This document shows, piece by piece, positions 53,576-62,252 of a stretch of 64,000 nt of DNA (positions are counted from its first letter, which is position 1; every line of letters starts with the position of its first letter). The notes beneath the pieces were generated by a model. That model ran no database searches, had not been told where the DNA came from, and saw only the letters and a list, made by a program, of their open reading frames with translations. Made by a program: the position numbers and the translations under genes. The stretch is from assembly GCF_035013165.1 (NCBI RefSeq), contig NZ_JAYGJQ010000001.1, positions 744,001 through 808,000 of the forward strand, written 5' to 3'. Origin of the DNA: Bacteriovorax sp. PP10. Its GTDB lineage: Bacteria; Bdellovibrionota; Bacteriovoracia; Bacteriovoracales; Bacteriovoracaceae.

Positions 53576-54697
53576 ATGAAAAAGCTTTTTGGCCTTTTAC
53601 TGTTGGTAAACCTTGTCCATGCTGGTGAGGTTACAGAAGTTCTTCTTCTAGATTCATCTTTCCCACCTATTAAAAGTGCTGACTTTAGCTTTGCTCAAGA
53701 GGCATGCCCTATTCTTACAGAAAGTAACCTGAACATTCCTGAGAGCGGTCAATGCTTTGATGATAAATCATGGAAAGAGATGGGGGAGCAAGCGGATGAA
53801 CAAGTCTTAAGAGGTTTGATGGATTCTCTGGCAAAGGTTTCAAGCGCTGATGTTGAAAAATATAATAATTATCAAAAATTAAATCCAGATAAGGCCCGTG
53901 CTTTAAGAGGGGATTATATTCTTGCAACTCATGGAACCAGGTCTGCTTTCGTTTTAAATAAATATGCAGAAGGGAAAGTAAAGATTCATCCAATACGTGT
54001 GGTGAGTGCTCAGGCAGGAACAGTTCATCAAGAATCAGATAAAAAAGAAAATATTGAATTTCCTGTATATGGAAAAGGATGCGGTCTGAGAAAATGGACC
54101 TCAAAAGAAGAGAAGGCATTTGCTGAAAAATCATTACAGCCGTATCAGCAAAGAATTCAAAAGGTGTTAGTAAATAATAAAAATATTCGTGTGGTCTCAA
54201 TCTCTCTTGGTTATAAGAAAAATTGGATATTAGAAGATAACTCAAAGTGTGATTCTAAATATGTTGATCTTGAGTACAAAATTTTAAAACAATCATGGCA
54301 GTCTCTTTTACGCAAAAATCCTAATACTCTCTTTATTGTCGCGGCAGGAAATGAAGGTGAAGATTTCAATCAGGATAAATTTAAGAAGAATGACTTATGG
54401 GCCGATTTAAGTAATGAGTCGAACCTTTTCTTAGTTGGATCCCTGAAAGTTACAAAAGACAGACTTGATTCTTCAAATTATGGTACAAAAGTTATTATGG
54501 TTAAAGGAGAGCAGATTGAAGCCCTTTCTCCTATGCCTAATAATGAGCAAAAAGGACATGTAACCACATTACGTGGAACTAGTTTTTCGGCACCGATTAT
54601 TGCGGGACTGGCAGTAAAAGCAATAAATGCGAATCCTAAAATATCTTTATCCGAGTTAAAAAATAGAATTACCGAGAATGCAAAATTAATAGATTAA
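53576..54697 (+). CDS. Secreted subtilisin-like serine protease (S8)
   Basis: The 373-residue protein starts MKKLFGLLLL with an AGGAG ribosome site and a signal peptide ending VHA. The S8 catalytic Ser336 in RGTSFSAPIIAG, the oxyanion Asn259 in VAAGNEGED and a likely His119 in ATHGTRSAF are in place; the Asp is probably Asp26 in LLLDSSFP. The fold is complete but with little space for a propeptide. It lies just upstream of a HExxH protein, so two proteases may be made together. Such enzymes suit a predatory or degradative lifestyle. Confidence 0.88.
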   Translation: MKKLFGLLLLVNLVHAGEVTEVLLLDSSFPPIKSADFSFAQEACPILTESNLNIPESGQCFDDKSWKEMGEQADEQVLRGLMDSLAKVSSADVEKYNNYQKLNPDKARALRGDYILATHGTRSAFVLNKYAEGKVKIHPIRVVSAQAGTVHQESDKKENIEFPVYGKGCGLRKWTSKEEKAFAEKSLQPYQQRIQKVLVNNKNIRVVSISLGYKKNWILEDNSKCDSKYVDLEYKILKQSWQSLLRKNPNTLFIVAAGNEGEDFNQDKFKKNDLWADLSNESNLFLVGSLKVTKDRLDSSNYGTKVIMVKGEQIEALSPMPNNEQKGHVTTLRGTSFSAPIIAGLAVKAINANPKISLSELKNRITENAKLID

Positions 54698-55350
54698 AAA
54701 TAATCATATTTGGGGCCTTTACACTTTTAAGTTCTGCTATATTTTCGCAGGAAATGAAGTCTTGTGAAAAATTAGACGAATCTAAAATTAAAAAATGCTC
54801 TCAAGAGATTATTGAATTTTCCGTATGGGAACCTTTAAAAAGCAATTTAATAGCGGCCTTAAAGAAATCTCATAATAACGTTTTAAATATTAAGTTTGAT
54901 TCATCGCTTGATCGTGCGGCCATTACTAAGGTTGAATTTATGAATGGGCATTACATCCCAGTTATAATTTTAGGAAAAAGTGGAGATACTAATGAATTAC
55001 TCATTACACTCAATCACGAGCTGGTTCATTACTTAAGTACATTTGAGAGAATCAGTTTATTGTCAGGCAGTAAGAAAATTGAGAAATGCTTAACCGAGTA
55101 TCAACTGGCCACGTTAAAAGATGAGGCGCCGGCCTTTAAGGCAGAATTGATTTTTTGGAACAATGCGCCTGAGAAATTTAAAACTCATTTTAAAAATGAT
55201 TTCTTTTATTCTAAACTTTTTAAGAAAAAATTAAACTATGATGAATTTTACAGATTACTAGTTATGAGTATTTCAGCTGACAAAAACTTCATTCTCAAAA
55301 AATATATCGATATGGGTGAGTACTCGCAATGTGCTAAGAATATCATTTAG
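54685..55350 (+). CDS. HExxH metallopeptidase-like exported protein; start codon abnormal
   Basis: The frame holds NHELVHYL (HExxH) followed about 45 residues later by LKDEAPAFKAE, a possible third Glu ligand, as in gluzincin-type zinc peptidases. The first ATG is at 54754, but upstream in the same frame codons 54688-54753 encode a good signal peptide (NRLKIIIFGAFTLLSSAIFSQE), and no ATG, GTG or TTG precedes it before a stop at 54664. ATT at 54685 would be the best start, inside the end of the subtilase gene. A sequencing error or a frameshift is another explanation. Peptidase activity is inferred. Confidence 0.7.
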   Translation: MNRLKIIIFGAFTLLSSAIFSQEMKSCEKLDESKIKKCSQEIIEFSVWEPLKSNLIAALKKSHNNVLNIKFDSSLDRAAITKVEFMNGHYIPVIILGKSGDTNELLITLNHELVHYLSTFERISLLSGSKKIEKCLTEYQLATLKDEAPAFKAELIFWNNAPEKFKTHFKNDFFYSKLFKKKLNYDEFYRLLVMSISADKNFILKKYIDMGEYSQCAKNII

Positions 55351-55484
55351 ACACCACTCGGATTTGTTCTCTGAAAAAAACTAACATCTCAACTTTAGCA
55401 AACACATTGTGCTGACTCTCTATTGACACTGCTTCCCCCAGAGGTTGTACTTATCGCACTACAATGAATTTTCCGGGGGGAAAA

Positions 55485-56261
55485 ATGAATTTTAAGGCAG
55501 CATTAGTTCTGGCAACAATTCTTTCGACAATGTCGATCGCACAATCAGCAGAGTTAATCTATAAAGGTGCAGCACCGAAAATCGCTGCTGTGAAAGAAAT
55601 GACTGTCGATAAAGACATGCCTTCTTACGGTAGAGAAGAAATTTCTTATTATCTAAGAGCTGAAGCGGGAGTGAGAACTGTTAGCGAAGCTATCAATTTA
55701 AAGACACAAGGGCTTCAATACGTCCGCGATGTCTACGACTTTGAATACCTGACATCATGTCCATTTCCGAATCCATCTGAAGCCTATAAAGCGGCCGTAG
55801 GAGACTTTATTGTTAGGTTCGTTGGGAATTATGTTTATTCAGCTTACGACTTCAATATGCTAAGAGTTCTGGAGTCACGTGTTCCAACTGTAAACCAGGC
55901 CATGGCCGTAAAAAGTACTGGTCTTAAAGTGCGTATGCAAATTTCAGATTATTTACAATTGATTCCACCTTCAGTGGGGAATCCTTCTGATGCTTATGTA
56001 AAGGCAATTTCGAATTTTACGGCACAAAATATCTCAGCTGTTCTTGATTATTACTCACAAATTTACCTAATTGTTGAAGCTGAGAAGTTTACGACAACTG
56101 TTGGTGATGCAATGATGGTTAAGAACGCTGGACTAGTGTCTGTGCACAATAGACAGGAGTTGTTTCAATTGGCCGCTTATAGCGTGCCGAATCCGTCAGC
56201 AGCTTATCAGCAAGCTGTGAATAACTTTATTAGAGATAATCTTAATAGATACCCATACTAA
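55485..56261 (+). CDS. Exported three-repeat protein
   Basis: The 258-residue protein starts with a signal peptide ending SAE after a GGGGGG ribosome site; an earlier in-frame ATG at 55464 is less likely. Residues 65-258 consist of three tandem units of exactly 70 residues (the third shorter), each with a TVxxAMxVKxxGL motif and an NPSxAYxxAVxNFI motif. No enzyme motif is visible. It looks like a helical repeat scaffold. I know no family with this pattern. Confidence 0.8.
   Translation: MNFKAALVLATILSTMSIAQSAELIYKGAAPKIAAVKEMTVDKDMPSYGREEISYYLRAEAGVRTVSEAINLKTQGLQYVRDVYDFEYLTSCPFPNPSEAYKAAVGDFIVRFVGNYVYSAYDFNMLRVLESRVPTVNQAMAVKSTGLKVRMQISDYLQLIPPSVGNPSDAYVKAISNFTAQNISAVLDYYSQIYLIVEAEKFTTTVGDAMMVKNAGLVSVHNRQELFQLAAYSVPNPSAAYQQAVNNFIRDNLNRYPY
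55677..56258 (+). repeat. Three 70-codon tandem repeats inside the gene
   Basis: The TV motif begins at codons 65, 135 and 205, and the NPS motif at codons 96, 166 and 236, so spacing is exactly 70 in both. Nucleotide identity among units is low, so the duplication is old. Confidence 0.85.
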
Positions 56262-56272
56262 TTTATTTTGAG

Positions 56273-56303
56273 ACTGCGGTCGCCTTGGTGGCCGCAGTTT
56301 TTT
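56273..56303 (+). terminator. Intrinsic terminator of the repeat-protein gene
   Basis: ACTGCGG...CCGCAGT stem followed by six T's, 12 bases past the stop. Confidence 0.88.
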
Positions 56304-56355
56304 AAGTTTCTATCTCACTAGTTAAAATCAAAAAAGTCATTTATGATATTCAGCA

Positions 56356-56694
56356 ATGGCCCATTATTCTAGAAGGTTTTTCCTTCAAACACTTTTAACA
56401 ATTCCATTGGTTGCTTGCTCGAAAAAGGCAGGGCAGTCAAATATGAATAAAGATTCTCTCCTTACTCATTTTAATGTGCCTTTACCGGTTGAGACTTTAG
56501 AAAATAGTGTTAAAGCTGAGTGCAGAAGAAAAGCAGAAGCTTTTTATAAAGTTCATAGCTCTCAAATTGATTTCAATGTGAATTTTGAAAAGCTTGAATT
56601 AGAGCAATTCAAAAATGATCAGATCGTTTTTCTTGATGGCATGGCCGTCTCGCATATCATGACTGGGTTTATTCTCATGGCGAGAGCCCTATGA
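56356..56694 (+). CDS. Tat-signal small subunit of a GMC dehydrogenase
   Basis: The 112-residue protein begins with a twin-arginine signal SRRFFLQTLL, followed by a lipobox-like VACS and a small helical mature domain. It overlaps the GMC oxidoreductase gene by ATGA. Gamma subunits of fructose, gluconate and sorbitol dehydrogenases have this size and a Tat signal and carry the large subunit out of the cell as a complex. Hitchhiking is inferred; the large subunit lacks a signal. Confidence 0.82.
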   Translation: MAHYSRRFFLQTLLTIPLVACSKKAGQSNMNKDSLLTHFNVPLPVETLENSVKAECRRKAEAFYKVHSSQIDFNVNFEKLELEQFKNDQIVFLDGMAVSHIMTGFILMARAL

Positions 56695-58133
56695 TTATAG
56701 ACCAGATGCCTTCGAATTTATCAGAGATTAAAACACAGTATTGCATTATCGGATCTGGGGCCGCGGGGATCACCCTTGCTTTGGAGCTTGAAAAGAAAGG
56801 CTTCGATGTTGTGATTCTTGAAGCTGGAAATTTCGAACAAAAAAGCAAAATTGCTGATGAGAAAGTTCTTGAAACGGGTTTTCCTACAGAAGTGGATAAA
56901 AGGCGTTTTAAGGATTTCGGCGGAAGCACTGAAGCTTGGGGCGGATGGTGTACTCCGCTTGACGAGAGTGACTTCCAGGCAGAAGAAAAGATACATTACT
57001 CTGGATGGCCGATTAAGCTTTCAGATTTAAGGCCTTACTATGACAGAACAACTGAAATCCTAAATCTTGAATATAGCTTTTTTGAAAATAAGAAAATTTT
57101 TGAAATGGAATCTGAAGCACAAAAAATTGGATCTGCTTTTAAGTTGTATCAATTTAGTACTCCTGTCACTCGATTTGGACAGAAGTATAAAGAGCATATA
57201 AGTCGTTCAAGTAAAATTAAGTCTTATTTAAATAGTCCCGTTGTTGAAATGCAGATGAATGGACAAGGGACTATTGTTGAAGCTTTAAAAGTTAAAAGCT
57301 CTACAGGGCTTCATACGATTAAGGCAAAGCACTTCATCTTTTGTTGCGGCAGTATTGAAAACGCTAGATTGCTCTTAAGTTTTTCTAGGAAGAATAAAAC
57401 TCCGATTGGACTTGGTCATAAATTTCTTGGAAAAGGATTTATGGAACATCCTAATTTTAGCAATGTTGGAACAATGATGTTTTATAAGAAAGATCCCTGG
57501 TCTAAGCTTGTAGATGTGAATGCCAATGGGAAGAGAGATCATTTTTTCTTTCAAGTTAGTGAAGCTGAGAGAAAAAAGCATGGATGGCTTAATCTAAGAT
57601 TTAAGGTTTACGATGTAGAACATCCACTAGATCCGGTAGATCAAAAAATTTATTCGCTCTATACAGAGACACTAAAAAGAAGTTTTCATCCTGTCCAGGA
57701 GATTGGACTTTCTTGTGAGCAGTTTTGTTCAGATATGAATGGGATTGTCTTGAGAGAAGATGCAGATCGTTTGGGATTATGGAATGTTAATTTGAATTGG
57801 GAGTTAACAGAGCTGGATTGGAAGTCTTATACGGAGTCGATGGAGTTTTTTGCGAGAAAACTGCCGAGCTTGGGATTAGGATTCATGAAAGTGAATAAAG
57901 ATTTTCTTGAACGAAAAATTGCACCAGTTGGAAATTCTCATCAGATGGGGATGACCAGGATGGGAGAGAGTTTTAAAGACGGGTATGTGGATAAAAACTT
58001 ATCTGTATTTGGGGTGAGTAATTTAAGTGTGCTTGGGTCTTCTGTCTTTCCAACAACGGGGGCCGCTGCACCTACGATGACGATTACGGCGCTTGCGTTA
58101 AGACTCGCCGATTACATATCTTTAAAAGGTTAA
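56691..58133 (+). CDS. GMC-family FAD oxidoreductase (large subunit)
   Basis: The 480-residue protein has the N-terminal FAD motif CIIGSGAAGITLALE (GxGxxG at 21-26, Glu45 binding the ribose), the FGGSTEAWGGWCTPL active-site segment and the C-terminal GMC region with GNSHQMGMTRMG and VFPTTGAAAPTMTI. It oxidises an alcohol or sugar with FAD. It has no signal peptide and is coupled to the Tat-signal small subunit. No cytochrome c subunit is adjacent, so the electron acceptor is unknown. Confidence 0.92.
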   Translation: MIIDQMPSNLSEIKTQYCIIGSGAAGITLALELEKKGFDVVILEAGNFEQKSKIADEKVLETGFPTEVDKRRFKDFGGSTEAWGGWCTPLDESDFQAEEKIHYSGWPIKLSDLRPYYDRTTEILNLEYSFFENKKIFEMESEAQKIGSAFKLYQFSTPVTRFGQKYKEHISRSSKIKSYLNSPVVEMQMNGQGTIVEALKVKSSTGLHTIKAKHFIFCCGSIENARLLLSFSRKNKTPIGLGHKFLGKGFMEHPNFSNVGTMMFYKKDPWSKLVDVNANGKRDHFFFQVSEAERKKHGWLNLRFKVYDVEHPLDPVDQKIYSLYTETLKRSFHPVQEIGLSCEQFCSDMNGIVLREDADRLGLWNVNLNWELTELDWKSYTESMEFFARKLPSLGLGFMKVNKDFLERKIAPVGNSHQMGMTRMGESFKDGYVDKNLSVFGVSNLSVLGSSVFPTTGAAAPTMTITALALRLADYISLKG

Positions 58134-58135
58134 AA

Positions 58136-59110
58136 TTATTTTGTGACCTTCGTTGATGAAATATTTTCTAATGGATTAACTAAATTTAAATTTCCACCAA
58201 GCTTAGAAGTATAAAGAGAAGATTTTGTTTTTAAAAAATTACTTATCTCTGCATCAGGATTTCTTCTTAAATAAACTAAAAGCCAACCTAAGTTTGAGGG
58301 AGTCAGTGCATCCTGCTTAACTCCAAGACGCTTCTCAATTGTCTCTGGATGTGAAATGGCCAAATAAGTAAACCGCACAAGCTCTTTCAATTTATCAGAC
58401 TGCAAATCCAAAATACTCGACATGACAACCAAAGGGGCAGTTGCAAACGCTTGATAATGAATGGCCCTTTTTCCACGGTTCATTTCCTCAATCAGAGATC
58501 CGTCTTTTTGAATCTTATCCATTGCATTTGAAAAGACTTGCTTACTCCATGAAAGATACTTCGAATCTTTAGTAATGGCGCCAACTACGCCAACAGCTAA
58601 ACCTTCCCAGTAGTAATGATTATTGCGAGTTCCCTTATATTGATCAGAATGAACCATTGTAAGATCGGCCAATTTTTTGAGCCAGGACTCAATGATTAAG
58701 TTTTCATCGGGCTTAATGATTGCTCTGGTTTTTCCATAGACTAGTCCAATACCAGCGAGCATCCATTTTCTTTCTGAGTAGGATTGATTAGTTTTCATTT
58801 CGCCAAGCATGGCATTTTGTTTTGCCCAGCTCAAAATCCATGCATTCGCACAATGACCTTCACTTAAGTTTTTAACTGGATCCTGAATATATTTATCCGA
58901 CATTTTTGCAATGGAGCGAATAAAGTTTTCAAGTGGTTTAACCGCATCGTCGTGCTTTTTTTTGAGTTCAGGATCAATAAGAGAATGATGGGCATCATTA
59001 TAAAAAGAGTTTGCATCCAGGGTATAGACAATTGCAGAGGGAGAAGGGCATGCCTCTACTTTAAAAGATAAAAATAATTGGGTTAGAATAAATAAATAAA
59101 GTTTTAACAT
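58136..59110 (-). CDS. Alginate lyase-family protein (PL5/AlgL-like)
   Basis: The 324-residue protein has a signal peptide ending VEA and a helical (alpha/alpha) toroid-type domain with the AlgL-like motifs NNHYYWEG (163-170) and RGKRAIHYQAF (212-222). These carry the His, Asn and Tyr residues used by alginate lyases. It would cut alginate or a similar uronic acid polymer in the periplasm or outside. No alginate synthesis genes are nearby, so it is more likely degradative. It converges closely on the GMC gene (two bases apart). Confidence 0.88.
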   Translation of the reverse strand: MLKLYLFILTQLFLSFKVEACPSPSAIVYTLDANSFYNDAHHSLIDPELKKKHDDAVKPLENFIRSIAKMSDKYIQDPVKNLSEGHCANAWILSWAKQNAMLGEMKTNQSYSERKWMLAGIGLVYGKTRAIIKPDENLIIESWLKKLADLTMVHSDQYKGTRNNHYYWEGLAVGVVGAITKDSKYLSWSKQVFSNAMDKIQKDGSLIEEMNRGKRAIHYQAFATAPLVVMSSILDLQSDKLKELVRFTYLAISHPETIEKRLGVKQDALTPSNLGWLLVYLRRNPDAEISNFLKTKSSLYTSKLGGNLNLVNPLENISSTKVTK

Positions 59111-59292
59111 ACACCCTTGGGTTAAGAGATTCTGCTCTGAGAAATGGTACTTAAGATGTAGCTATCTGTATAGATTTCGAGTATTTCCTCAATAGAAGAC
59201 AGACGCACTTAGGTAAAAGCATTCATTCAGAAGTGCATTTTACATATATAGTAATTTTATCTATTCTGAGAGGAGCAAAGAAGGAAAATTCA

Positions 59293-60432
59293 ATGTCTAA
59301 CCATCAATCTGAAACCTCTATTTTAGAGGCCAAGATTAAATCAGAGCAGCAAAAATTCGAGGCCATTTTTTATGGTTCAGAATCGCCTATGGTTATTTTC
59401 AAAGGGCCAGAAATGGTTGTTGAAATGTTCAATGAAAAATATCAAGAAATTTATAAAAATCGTAACATTTTAGGTGAATCACTTTTTAAAGCAATACCGG
59501 AATTAGTTCACACTCCTTTTCCAAATATTCTTAAAAAGGTTTATGAAACTGGCGAATATTATGTTTCGCGTGAAGGTCATTCTCAACTCTATAATGCAGT
59601 AACTGAGCAATTTGAAGATCGCTATTTTGATACTACTTTTTCTCGTATCAGTTTTGGCGATGAATTGTATCGTATTCTAGCTACACCCAGAGAAGTAACT
59701 CAAAGAGTGTTGGTAAGAAAAAAACTGGAAGATAGTCTTAAAGAATTAGAAGAAGAACGTGAGCTTCGTGAGAGATTTGTTCTCGCACTTTCACATGACC
59801 TACGCACGCCACTTGCCATAGTAACGATGTGTGCACTTATTCTTAAAAAGAAAGTTGAAGATTCAGAAACGATTGTAGAGATGGCGGATAGAATCACTTC
59901 AAGTGTGGCAAGAGCAGACCGAATGATTCGCGATCTACTTGATGCCAATCGCATTAAGGCTGGCCTAGGTATACCGATTTCTTTAGAGGACTGTTCTCTC
60001 GATCAAATTTTAAATTTCGTCGTTAGCGATTTAGAAGAGCTTTATGGGCAAAGATTTGTCGTTAATAATATGGCCGGTGAAATTAAAGGACGTTGGGATA
60101 CATTGGCGATTCATCGTATTGTTGAAAATCTTTCGAGTAATGCAATTAAATACGGCACGCCTTATTCAACGATTACCGTCACATTAGCACTGGTTAATAA
60201 CTGTGCTGAGATCTCAGTTCATAATACAGGAAGCTTTATCCCGGTAGAAGAGCAGGACTCTTTATTTGACCATTACAGCCGTTCTAAGTCGGCAGAGAGT
60301 AGCGGGCAAACAGGATGGGGAATTGGGCTAGCGTTAGTTAAAGGATTAACAGAAGCTCATAAAGGGTCTGTGCATATGCAGAGTGATCTAGATTCTGGAA
60401 CAACATTTACAGTGATTTTGCCGGTCGGCTAG
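59293..60432 (+). CDS. Cytoplasmic PAS sensor histidine kinase
   Basis: The 379-residue protein has a PAS domain (about 20-135), a HisKA domain with His168 in ALSHDLRTPLAIV and an ATPase domain with NLSSNAIKYG, a weak N-box, and GWGIGLAL. It has no membrane helix or signal peptide. The ATG at 59293 has an AAGGAAAA site; an earlier one at 59233 lacks that. There is no adjacent response regulator, so it is a third orphan kinase of the window. Confidence 0.88.
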   Translation: MSNHQSETSILEAKIKSEQQKFEAIFYGSESPMVIFKGPEMVVEMFNEKYQEIYKNRNILGESLFKAIPELVHTPFPNILKKVYETGEYYVSREGHSQLYNAVTEQFEDRYFDTTFSRISFGDELYRILATPREVTQRVLVRKKLEDSLKELEEERELRERFVLALSHDLRTPLAIVTMCALILKKKVEDSETIVEMADRITSSVARADRMIRDLLDANRIKAGLGIPISLEDCSLDQILNFVVSDLEELYGQRFVVNNMAGEIKGRWDTLAIHRIVENLSSNAIKYGTPYSTITVTLALVNNCAEISVHNTGSFIPVEEQDSLFDHYSRSKSAESSGQTGWGIGLALVKGLTEAHKGSVHMQSDLDSGTTFTVILPVG

Positions 60433-60460
60433 AAAAAGGCGGTGTCCTTTCGAACACCGA
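60433..60460 (-). terminator. Probable bidirectional terminator
   Basis: CGGTGT(C)...GAACACCG stem between convergent genes. On the minus strand it is followed by CCTTTTTCT, so it best serves the metalloprotease gene. Confidence 0.55.
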
Positions 60461-60468
60461 TTAATATT

Positions 60469-61617
60469 TTATTTAAGAGTTGGATATAGGTAAGACGCAG
60501 CTTCTTGATCATAATCTGTAATGTAAGGAACATTGTCATAAGACATAATACTTTTGAAGGTTTCATCAAACTGATGACCTAATCCCAAAAAGTGTCCTAG
60601 CTCATGTGCTGTTACATCTATCATGTAGCTTGCCATCTTTGAGATATCTCCATCTTTTTCTACTTCTTTTACCCAGACAAAAACATCAGCATCAATAATT
60701 TCGGCCTTAAAAGTATCGTAGTTTGTCGTTGTCGAGGCCGGGTTCATATATTGGGGTCTTGATTCAGTTGAATAATCTTTTACTGTGTAGATGCAATGAG
60801 AGTTCAGGTCACTGAAAGGTGGATATACTGATAAATAATTAGTTTTGATTGTCATTTTATTTCTAAGAGCGTTCTTCCATACTTGAATGCCACCATTGAA
60901 AGCGTCCTCTGTAGACTTGTATTGATTTCCACAAACATCAATTTGAAGTATTTCTTTTTGTGGCCATCCAATCGCAACGCCTGCACCCATAATATACTTA
61001 TAGTGATCATCTACTTTAAGAATGTTTTTTTGTTCTGATTTTTTTACAAATACGAAACTTAAAAGAACTCTACCTTCAGTTGGGTCTTGCTCTTGTATTT
61101 CTACAAGAAGAGAAAAAGAATCCTTAGATTTCTTCAGGCTGTAGTGAAGAATCGATAAATCATAAACACCATAACCTGTATCAAACGTCTTTAATTCAAG
61201 TTTGCCGTTATTAACTGTAAATCCAAACTTTAAATTTGATTTTGGGTTTGAGTAAATATAATCATTGCCTAATTTTTGAAAAGTATAAAAAGGAAGAGCA
61301 TTCGCGGTCTGATCTTCTTCAGTCGCCTCATTGCCATCTTCAGGGTTACCTGTGTCTTCTTTTTCAACGATGACTTCTTTTTCAGTAAACTGCCAGATAT
61401 TAGAAAGTGAGTAATTATCATACTCAGTCATGTCACGTTCTGAGATAAATGAATTTTTATCAAGAGTACTACCTTTGATAAGTTCTTTAGGATCACCTTT
61501 TACAAAAATAGTGCTTAATGAAGTACTTCCTTCCACACCAGTCTTACTGCTTTTTTTTCCACCACATGCAGTCAGTGTAAGCAGAAGGCATAAGAAAATA
61601 ATTTTGTTAGAACCCAT
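60469..61617 (-). CDS. Matrixin-type zinc metalloprotease lipoprotein
   Basis: The 382-residue protein has a lipoprotein signal (LLTLTACGGKK) and a C-terminal metzincin domain with the zinc motif HELGHFLGLGH (338-348) and the Met-turn SIMSY (Met358). Such matrixin/interstitial collagenase-type domains cut proteins outside the cell. The first 200 residues are beta-rich with an unknown role. It probably sits on the outer membrane. There is no visible cysteine-switch. Confidence 0.88.
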   Translation of the reverse strand: MGSNKIIFLCLLLTLTACGGKKSSKTGVEGSTSLSTIFVKGDPKELIKGSTLDKNSFISERDMTEYDNYSLSNIWQFTEKEVIVEKEDTGNPEDGNEATEEDQTANALPFYTFQKLGNDYIYSNPKSNLKFGFTVNNGKLELKTFDTGYGVYDLSILHYSLKKSKDSFSLLVEIQEQDPTEGRVLLSFVFVKKSEQKNILKVDDHYKYIMGAGVAIGWPQKEILQIDVCGNQYKSTEDAFNGGIQVWKNALRNKMTIKTNYLSVYPPFSDLNSHCIYTVKDYSTESRPQYMNPASTTTNYDTFKAEIIDADVFVWVKEVEKDGDISKMASYMIDVTAHELGHFLGLGHQFDETFKSIMSYDNVPYITDYDQEAASYLYPTLK

Positions 61618-61818
61618 GGTCGTTTTCCCTGATAAATTAATGCCCTTATTATATCGGGGGGAGAGTCTCTATAGGGACGGAGTGAAATGTTTGCACGGTC
61701 TGTTGAGGGGTGTCTAAAGTTTAGACACTTTCTTTAGAAGGATAGTAAATGATAGAATCCATTACTACGCCTAAAGGATTCTCGTTGATACAATTGACCT
61801 CTTTATCCTGGAGGATTT

Positions 61819-62214
61819 ATGAAATTACTTATGACATTACTGGCCCTAGTTTCATCATTTACAGTGGCGGCCGCTGCTCCTAAAATGTGCCCTGCTGGGA
61901 CCAAAGAAGTCTTATCTTGCGTTTCTCAAAGCTCGATTCCCTTATACCCATTTGTGTCTACATGTGGGACTCAAAGTGGAGAGAGTTTAATTGTCATGAG
62001 TGTTGGGGCGGGCAGATCACCTGATATTATGAAAGCAGATAAAGTAGAATCAGAGAGCACGATCATTTATACAGCGACTGAAGAAGATACAGATAACCTG
62101 ACGCTTACTTATATTAAAGGTGAGGTTGGTCCTAAAAAAACTAATGGAGTTTTAACTTATAAGATTTTTATGGGTGAGTTTGAAGACGACTTTCACTGCA
62201 AGATTTCTCAATAG
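61819..62214 (+). CDS. Small exported hypothetical protein
   Basis: The 131-residue protein has a GGAGGA ribosome site, a signal peptide ending AAAA and mature Cys residues in KMCPAGTKEVLSC, STCGTQ and FHCKIS. This looks like a small disulfide-bonded protein of beta character. No family is recognised; other small Cys-paired exported proteins occur at 48849 and 52960. Confidence 0.7.
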   Translation: MKLLMTLLALVSSFTVAAAAPKMCPAGTKEVLSCVSQSSIPLYPFVSTCGTQSGESLIVMSVGAGRSPDIMKADKVESESTIIYTATEEDTDNLTLTYIKGEVGPKKTNGVLTYKIFMGEFEDDFHCKISQ

Positions 62215-62225
62215 TCAGTTTTTGG

Positions 62226-62250
62226 TCGGCGAGGTCTTAGGCTTCGCCGA
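62226..62250. terminator. Possible bidirectional hairpin terminator
   Basis: TCGGCGA...TCGCCGA stem just after the stop codons of two convergent genes. There is no strong T-run. Confidence 0.4.
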
Positions 62251-62252
62251 AA

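Noticed and set aside
53715-54245. Long open frame opposite the subtilase gene
   Set aside because: It is antisense to a protease with clear catalytic motifs and has a shadow-like composition and no ribosome site.
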